Below are positions 5,727 through 9,960 of a DNA stretch of 9,960 bases, piece by piece. The DNA comes from Bacillota bacterium (GTDB lineage Bacteria; Bacillota; Clostridia; Clostridiales; Clostridiaceae): contig JAEZDX010000024.1 in the NCBI GenBank assembly GCA_023417975.1, forward strand, positions 1-9,960, read 5' to 3'. Below the pieces are notes generated by a model, which ran no database searches, was not told the origin of the DNA, and saw nothing but the letters and a program-made list of their open reading frames with translations. The position numbers were made by a program, and so were the translations under genes. Each line of letters begins with the position of its first letter. Position 1 is the stretch's first letter.

Positions 5727-6908
5727 CTATTTATAATTATTTAGGCATTCCACAACATAATCCCTCTGCTCTTTCGTCATTTCAGGATACACCGGTATGG
5801 CAAGAGTTCTTTCTGAAAGATATTCTGCGTTAGGCAAGTCGCCCACTTTATAATTTAAATGTGTATACGCCTTTTGAAGGTGCAGTGGAACCGGATAATA
5901 TACTCCAACAGCTATTTCTTTGCGCTTCAAATAATCAACCAAGTCACTTCTATGCTCAGCTTGAATAACATACATATGATAAACATGTTTTCTATCCTTC
6001 TTTTCAAGCGGCTTTACGATTCTGTTATTTTGTATATTTTCATTATAGAACTTGGCATTATCTCTTCTTAAATTATTCCAGTTATCGATATATTGTAACT
6101 TAACCTTTAAAATAGCAGCTTGAATTTCATCCAATCTGGAGTTATGTCCTATCAAATAATTATAGTATTTTGACGGATTGAAGACACCATCCCCATCGTT
6201 GTTCTCTACCTTCTCATCAATGTGGTTTAAAAAATTATAGGCTTTTTCACCATTGTCACCGCTTCCGTGATTTCGAAGCGCTTTCCCAATTGTACAGATT
6301 TTTTCATTGCCGGCAGTTATCATTCCTCCATCTCCTGCACAACTCAAATTCTTTGTTGGAAAGAAGGAAAAGCATGCTGCATCTCCTATAGCACCAACCT
6401 TTCTGCCTTTATACTCTGCCCCAATAGCTTGGCAAGCATCTTCGATTACGTACAAATTATATTTCTTTGCTAACCCAATAATCTCATCCATATCTGCAGG
6501 CTGTCCAAAAATGTGAACCGGAAGTATGACTTTTGTTTTTGTTGTTATCTTTTCCTCAATTCCCGCTGCATCCATATTGAAGGTATCAGGCTCCACATCT
6601 GTGAATACGGGCTTAGCTCCTACAGCAGATATGCTCTCTGCAGTTGCAAAAAAAGTGAACGGTGAAGTTATCACCTCATCTCCAGGTCCCACACCTAAAG
6701 CTTTTAATGCTATAACAAGTGCATCTGTTCCGTTTCCAACTGCTATGGAATGTTTAGCTCCCAGATACTTTGAAAATCCATTTTCAAACTCTGTAACATT
6801 CTTTCCCATTATATAATTAGCTGATTCCATTACTTCCAATATTACGGAACTAAGCTGCTGAGCCATGCTATTATATTGAGCCTTTAAATCTATTATCGGT
6901 ATTCTCAA
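5727..6908 (-). CDS. wbpE: PLP-dependent sugar 3-aminotransferase (DegT/DnrJ/EryC1, WbpE/WlbC type)
   Basis: The product has 393 residues. It would place an amino group on the 3-keto UDP-GlcNAcA made by WbpB, using glutamate and PLP. Key features are IPIIDLKAQY at the N-terminus, GNGTDALVIAL (58-68) for phosphate binding, PFTFFATAE (83-91), EDACQAIGA (156-164) with PLP-contacting Asp157, and SFFPTKNLSCAGDGG (181-195) with the Schiff-base Lys186. IGHNSRLDEIQAAIL (253-267) and the VGVYYPVPLHLQ region complete the active site. The start is TTG 6906-6908, behind AAAGGAGAG; no ATG is better placed. Residues about 216-247 form an acidic, Asn/Asp-rich insertion between NHG and YYNYLIG that is longer by roughly 25 residues than the short loop I expect in WbpE. 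This first gene of the operon follows a good sigma-A promoter at 7013-7041. DegT enzymes look alike, so the 3-amino assignment rests on wbpD and wbpB next door. Confidence 0.88.
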   Translation of the reverse strand: MRIPIIDLKAQYNSMAQQLSSVILEVMESANYIMGKNVTEFENGFSKYLGAKHSIAVGNGTDALVIALKALGVGPGDEVITSPFTFFATAESISAVGAKPVFTDVEPDTFNMDAAGIEEKITTKTKVILPVHIFGQPADMDEIIGLAKKYNLYVIEDACQAIGAEYKGRKVGAIGDAACFSFFPTKNLSCAGDGGMITAGNEKICTIGKALRNHGSGDNGEKAYNFLNHIDEKVENNDGDGVFNPSKYYNYLIGHNSRLDEIQAAILKVKLQYIDNWNNLRRDNAKFYNENIQNNRIVKPLEKKDRKHVYHMYVIQAEHRSDLVDYLKRKEIAVGVYYPVPLHLQKAYTHLNYKVGDLPNAEYLSERTLAIPVYPEMTKEQRDYVVECLNNYK

Positions 6909-7012
6909 TGATTTTACTCTCCTTTAAATTTACTTTATATAACTTTAAACTTCTAAAAATATTGCGTACTTCAATATATTCATTAAAATCCTGAAATGTT
7001 ATAAATTGAAAA

Positions 7013-7041
7013 AGTATATAATTCAAGTTTTATACTGTCAC
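7013..7041 (-). promoter_or_regulatory. Sigma-A-type promoter for the wbpE-wbpD-wbpB operon
   Basis: Read on the minus strand, GTGACA (7036-7041) and TATACT (7013-7018) are separated by exactly 17 bases. Each hexamer matches the consensus at five of six positions. A start near 7005 would give a leader of about 97 bases before the TTG start at 6908. In this 251-base divergent spacer the plus strand has two overlapping TATACT hexamers (7061-7071) and a TATGAT (7082-7087) that may serve the rightward operon, but no good -35 is spaced correctly for them. Confidence 0.65.
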
Positions 7042-7159
7042 CAATACTTTTTTTGTTGGATATACTATACTGATTATCGACTATGATACCTACTTTTTTA
7101 TTCAATTTTGCAGATCATGGTTTGTTTAGCGTACTTTGTATTGGAGGTAAGTAAAACAA

Positions 7160-8122
7160 GTGGAGAATAAAAAAATTCTTTTGACGGGTGGAGCAGGGTT
7201 CATAGGCTCAAGCCTAATTAAACTTCTGTCCAAGAACAATGAAATAATAATTTATGATAATTTACAAAGAAATTCAATAAAAGATACCTCTCTCTTAGAT
7301 GAATCCAATATCAGTCTCATACAAGGTGACATTTTAGATTATAAATTTCTTAAAAGTACCATTGATAACGTGAAACCTAATATCGTAATTCATCTCGCTG
7401 CTATAGCGGGGGTAGATACCGTTATCAAAAATCCGGTAAATACTATGAAAGTCAACACAATAGGTACTTTTAATGTATTAGAAGCTCTTAAAGATCATGC
7501 AGCTAAGCTTGACAGATTCATCGATTTTTCTACAAGCGAAGTATTTGGCTCTTATGCTTATAAAGTGGATGAGAATAGCTCAACTAATTTAGCGCCTGTA
7601 GGTGAAGCGCGTTGGACATACTCTGTTAGTAAACTTGCAGGGGAGCATCTTGTTCACAGCTATTTTAAAGAGTATGGGTTGAAAGCCGTTACAGTACGAC
7701 CTTTTAATATCTATGGTCCGGGCCAGGTAGGTGAAGGTGCTATTCATCAATTTATAATGCGAGCTATAACAAATCAAAGCCTTGAAGTTCACGGCGATGG
7801 TGATCAAATAAGATCCTGGTGCTATATCGATGACTTTGTTGACGGAATAGAGCTTTGCCTTGAAAATGAGGAAGCTATAGGAAACACCTTTAATATCGGT
7901 AATCCAAAAGGAACTATAACTATTGGTATGCTTGCTCAGCTAGTTAAACAAGTAGCCGCTTCTCATTCCCAAATAGTTTATGTTCCGAAAGCCTATGTAG
8001 ACGTTGACTTAAGAGTTCCCAGTATAAGTAAGGCAGTGGACCTATTAGGTTTTAAGCCAAAATATGATTTAATCAGCGGATTAAAAGAAACTATTAAGTG
8101 GTATAGGAGTTTAGAAAAATGA
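7160..8122 (+). CDS. NAD-dependent nucleotide-sugar epimerase/dehydratase/decarboxylase (extended SDR)
   Basis: This 320-residue enzyme is of the extended short-chain dehydrogenase type. GTG 7160 is the only plausible start; GGAGGT at 7143-7148 lies 11 bases ahead, a slightly long spacing. The NAD-binding TGGAGFIGS (9-17), HLAAIAGVD (78-86), catalytic Thr/Ser with Glu in STSEVFG (124-130), and Y154/K158 in YSVSK are visible. RPFNIYGPG and GDGDQIRSWCYIDD line the sugar-nucleotide site, and a PSISKAVDLLGFKPKYDL tail closes the fold. RmlB-like 4,6-dehydratases have an Asp-Glu pair where this protein has Ser-Glu, so a 4-epimerase or a UXS/ArnA-like decarboxylase is at least as likely. The following aminotransferase overlaps by 4 bp (ATGA), which suggests that this enzyme yields a keto or epimerised sugar for amination. 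The exact substrate cannot be read from the sequence. Confidence 0.85.
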   Translation: MENKKILLTGGAGFIGSSLIKLLSKNNEIIIYDNLQRNSIKDTSLLDESNISLIQGDILDYKFLKSTIDNVKPNIVIHLAAIAGVDTVIKNPVNTMKVNTIGTFNVLEALKDHAAKLDRFIDFSTSEVFGSYAYKVDENSSTNLAPVGEARWTYSVSKLAGEHLVHSYFKEYGLKAVTVRPFNIYGPGQVGEGAIHQFIMRAITNQSLEVHGDGDQIRSWCYIDDFVDGIELCLENEEAIGNTFNIGNPKGTITIGMLAQLVKQVAASHSQIVYVPKAYVDVDLRVPSISKAVDLLGFKPKYDLISGLKETIKWYRSLEK

Positions 8123-9213
8123 TTAAATTATCCTCTCCTTATGTAGGAAAAGAAGAATTTGAAGAAATTAAAAAGGTACTTGATTCAGGTTATTTAGTTC
8201 AAGGGGAAAAGGTACAGCAATTCGAACTCATGGTATCGGAATATTTAAACGTAAAATACTGCATAGCCGTCAGCAGTGGTACTGCCGCTCTCCACTTAGC
8301 TCTTCTGACTCTTGGAATAGGCAGAGGTGATGAAGTAATCGTTCCTGACTTTACCTTTCCGGCAACCGCTAACGTTGTTGAGTTTGTGGGAGCTTCCGCT
8401 AAACTGGTAGACATAAGACCTGACAGCTTCTGTATAGATACTGGAAAAATTGAGGCATCAATTACAGATAAAACTAAAGCAATTCTTCCGGTTCATGAAT
8501 TTGGACAATGTGCAGACATGGATACAATAAAAGCTATTGCCCAAAAGTATAATTTAAAAATCATTGAAGATGCTGCATGCGCTTTGGGTTCTGAATACAA
8601 AGGAAGAAAAGCCGGTACTCTCGGTCATATAAGCTGCTTTAGCTTTCACCCAAGAAAAGCCATTACTACAGGAGAAGGTGGCATGCTTGCAACTGATAAT
8701 GAAGAACTGGCTCAAATGGCGAGAGTTCTAAGAAATCATGGAATAAACAATGTTAACGGTAAGCTTGAATTCACTGCAGCAGGTTTAAATTACAGGATGA
8801 CAGACCTTCAAGCTTCAATGGGAATAGCACAAATGAAAAAGCTTGAAGCTGTAATTGAGAAAAGAAGATATATTGCTGCTCAATATGGAGCTATTTTAAA
8901 AAACATTGAATCATTAACCTTGCCCTATGAAAAGGAATATGGTCGTCATACCTATCAAACCTATCACATTATACTAAGTGCTAAAGTAAATAGAGATTTA
9001 CTTAAGGAGCAGCTATTGGCAAACGGCATTGAATGTAATATCGGCGCATATGCCCTTCACCAGCAGCTTTATTACAGAGAGAAATATAGATATGCTGCCA
9101 AAGCATTTCCAGAGTCCTTTTTTGCCTACAAGCAAGGGTTGGCTCTCCCCCTTCACAATCAGTTAAGTGACAATGATATAAAACTTATATGCCATAGCTT
9201 AATATCACTATGA
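8119..9213 (+). CDS. DegT/DnrJ/EryC1 family sugar aminotransferase
   Basis: This 364-residue PLP enzyme of the nucleotide-sugar aminotransferase family uses ATG 8119, which overlaps the SDR stop (ATGA) and implies coupled translation. Seen are SSGTAALHLAL (52-62), PDFTFPATANV (76-86), EDAACALGSEYKGRKAG (150-166) with PLP-contacting Asp151, and SFHPRKAITTGEGGM (175-189) with the Schiff-base Lys180. GLNYRMTDLQASMGIAQ and the C-terminal ALPLHNQLSDNDI are typical of the family. It is clearly different from the WbpE-type paralogue in the opposite operon: it has SFHPRK instead of SFFPTK and lacks the acidic insertion. That suggests another keto-sugar, perhaps a 4-keto product of the SDR, as in PglE/ArnB-like enzymes. 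The reaction, an amino transfer to a keto-sugar nucleotide, is secure; position and stereochemistry are not. The next gene begins 13 bases after the stop. Confidence 0.88.
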   Translation: MIKLSSPYVGKEEFEEIKKVLDSGYLVQGEKVQQFELMVSEYLNVKYCIAVSSGTAALHLALLTLGIGRGDEVIVPDFTFPATANVVEFVGASAKLVDIRPDSFCIDTGKIEASITDKTKAILPVHEFGQCADMDTIKAIAQKYNLKIIEDAACALGSEYKGRKAGTLGHISCFSFHPRKAITTGEGGMLATDNEELAQMARVLRNHGINNVNGKLEFTAAGLNYRMTDLQASMGIAQMKKLEAVIEKRRYIAAQYGAILKNIESLTLPYEKEYGRHTYQTYHIILSAKVNRDLLKEQLLANGIECNIGAYALHQQLYYREKYRYAAKAFPESFFAYKQGLALPLHNQLSDNDIKLICHSLISL

Positions 9214-9226
9214 AAGAAGGCACAAA

Positions 9227-9960
9227 ATGGAAAATCATAAATTAAAGGTTTCTTTTTTTGTGAAACAAGGCTTAGATAGCTTTATAGACAGCGTAATTTC
9301 TTCTCTCTCCGATAATTATGATACAAAGAAAATAATAGTAACACATTATAATCAAATAGATGAAGGTATGCAGCAAGCTGATATATGCTGGTTTGAGTGG
9401 TGTGATGAGCTCATTATCTACGCAAGTAAGCTTGAAGCAGCCAAACAAAAGCTAATTGTTTGCAGATTGCACAGCTATGAGGCTTTTACAGATTATATTT
9501 CTCAAGTGAATTGGGACAATGTTGATAGTCTCATCTGTGTAAATAAGTATATAAAAGAAAATATATTGCAAAAAATTGATATTTCCCAAAAAAAGATTAC
9601 TATCATTGCCAACGGTATAGATACAGACAAGTATGTATATAGCGAAAAGAAAAAAGGATTCAATATAGCTTACGTCGGTTATATAAATTACAAGAAAGGT
9701 CCAATGTTGCTGCTGCACACCTTTAATGAAATATACAGAAAGGATAATAACTATAAGCTGTATATTGCAGGTGCCTTTCAGGATGAAAGGTATATATTAT
9801 ATTTTAATCATATGCTTAAGGAGCTGCAGCTTGAAAACAGCATCATATTTCAGGGATGGCAGCAGGATTTAAATACATGGTTAGAAGATAAAAACTATAT
9901 ACTCTGCACAAGCTTGCTGGAATCACAAAATATAAGTGTAATGCAGGCCATGTGCAAAGG
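9227..9960 (+). CDS. GT-B fold glycosyltransferase (GT4-like), N-terminal 244 codons, runs off window
   Basis: ATG 9227-9229 follows AGAAGG (9215-9220) with 6 bases spacing, and the frame is open to the window end. The first half is a divergent acceptor domain with KVSFFVKQG at the start and LIVCRLHSYEAF near residue 80. The nucleotide-sugar domain follows: VNKYIKENILQK, the ITIIANGID turn (124-132), AYVGYINYKKGPMLLLHTF (148-165), YKLYIAGAFQDE (176-187), IIFQGWQQDLNTWL and LLESQNISVMQAMCKG at the end. This order is typical of GT family 4 retaining transferases. The EX7E motif is altered: Glu232 is present, but the second position (240) is Gln. The gene belongs to the rightward SDR-aminotransferase operon and probably transfers a sugar built by it. 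Donor and acceptor are unknown. Confidence 0.85.
   Translation, partial: MENHKLKVSFFVKQGLDSFIDSVISSLSDNYDTKKIIVTHYNQIDEGMQQADICWFEWCDELIIYASKLEAAKQKLIVCRLHSYEAFTDYISQVNWDNVDSLICVNKYIKENILQKIDISQKKITIIANGIDTDKYVYSEKKKGFNIAYVGYINYKKGPMLLLHTFNEIYRKDNNYKLYIAGAFQDERYILYFNHMLKELQLENSIIFQGWQQDLNTWLEDKNYILCTSLLESQNISVMQAMCK

Noticed and set aside
9452..9718. Minus-strand open frame of 88 codons.
   Set aside because: It lies wholly opposite the glycosyltransferase, has no good RBS, and its hydrophobic character is what antisense of AT-rich coding DNA gives.
1..9960. CRISPR array, tRNA/rRNA genes, insertion sequence, toxin-antitoxin or defence system.
   Set aside because: No spaced direct repeats, no tRNA-like cloverleaf ending in CCA, no transposase or nuclease motifs were seen on either strand.

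Overview
The window looks like a chromosomal segment of a low-GC, anaerobic, spore-forming firmicute of the class Clostridia. The evidence is AT-rich intergenic DNA, strong AAGGAG/AGGAGG ribosome binding sites in front of nearly every gene, TTG and GTG starts, and clostridial-type proteins. A Ruminiclostridium-like host is possible, but that is a guess from protein flavour and not shown by the sequence.

Left part (1-2171). The 3' end of a DUF4230-type gene is followed by a cell-wall amidase gene (Amidase_2 plus two peptidoglycan-binding repeats). The amidase is broken by a one-base deletion inside its conserved HAGP region. It ends at a bidirectional hairpin terminator shared with the convergent gene tcdA, a ThiF/MoeB-like tRNA t6A dehydratase.

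Middle (2172-3852). After an AT-rich spacer come two convergent genes separated by a near-perfect 21-bp-stem palindrome. The rightward gene encodes an unsecreted-looking DNRLRE-type protein. The leftward gene encodes a 145-residue protein. Their C-terminal domains are recognisably related to each other (probable DUF6385 type).

Right part (3958-9960). This is a divergent surface-sugar locus. Leftward from a good sigma-A promoter at 7013-7041 runs a tightly packed operon, wbpE-wbpD-wbpB. It carries the aminotransferase, N-acetyltransferase and dehydrogenase that together convert UDP-GlcNAcA to UDP-2,3-diacetamido-2,3-dideoxyglucuronate. A short coupled 24-codon reading frame that looks like the remnant of a following gene comes after it. 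Rightward runs an SDR sugar epimerase/dehydratase, a second DegT-type aminotransferase overlapping it by 4 bp, and the start of a GT-B glycosyltransferase that leaves the window. The two arms together would supply two amino-sugar nucleotides and begin transferring them. The UDP-GlcNAc 6-dehydrogenase (WbpA) is not in the window and must lie elsewhere.

No rRNA, tRNA, CRISPR array, transposase or integrase was seen. The most interesting elements are the amino-sugar locus beside two DUF6385-like proteins without signal peptides (a possible spore-surface glycoprotein system, inferred only), the frameshifted lysin, and the truncated frame behind wbpB.
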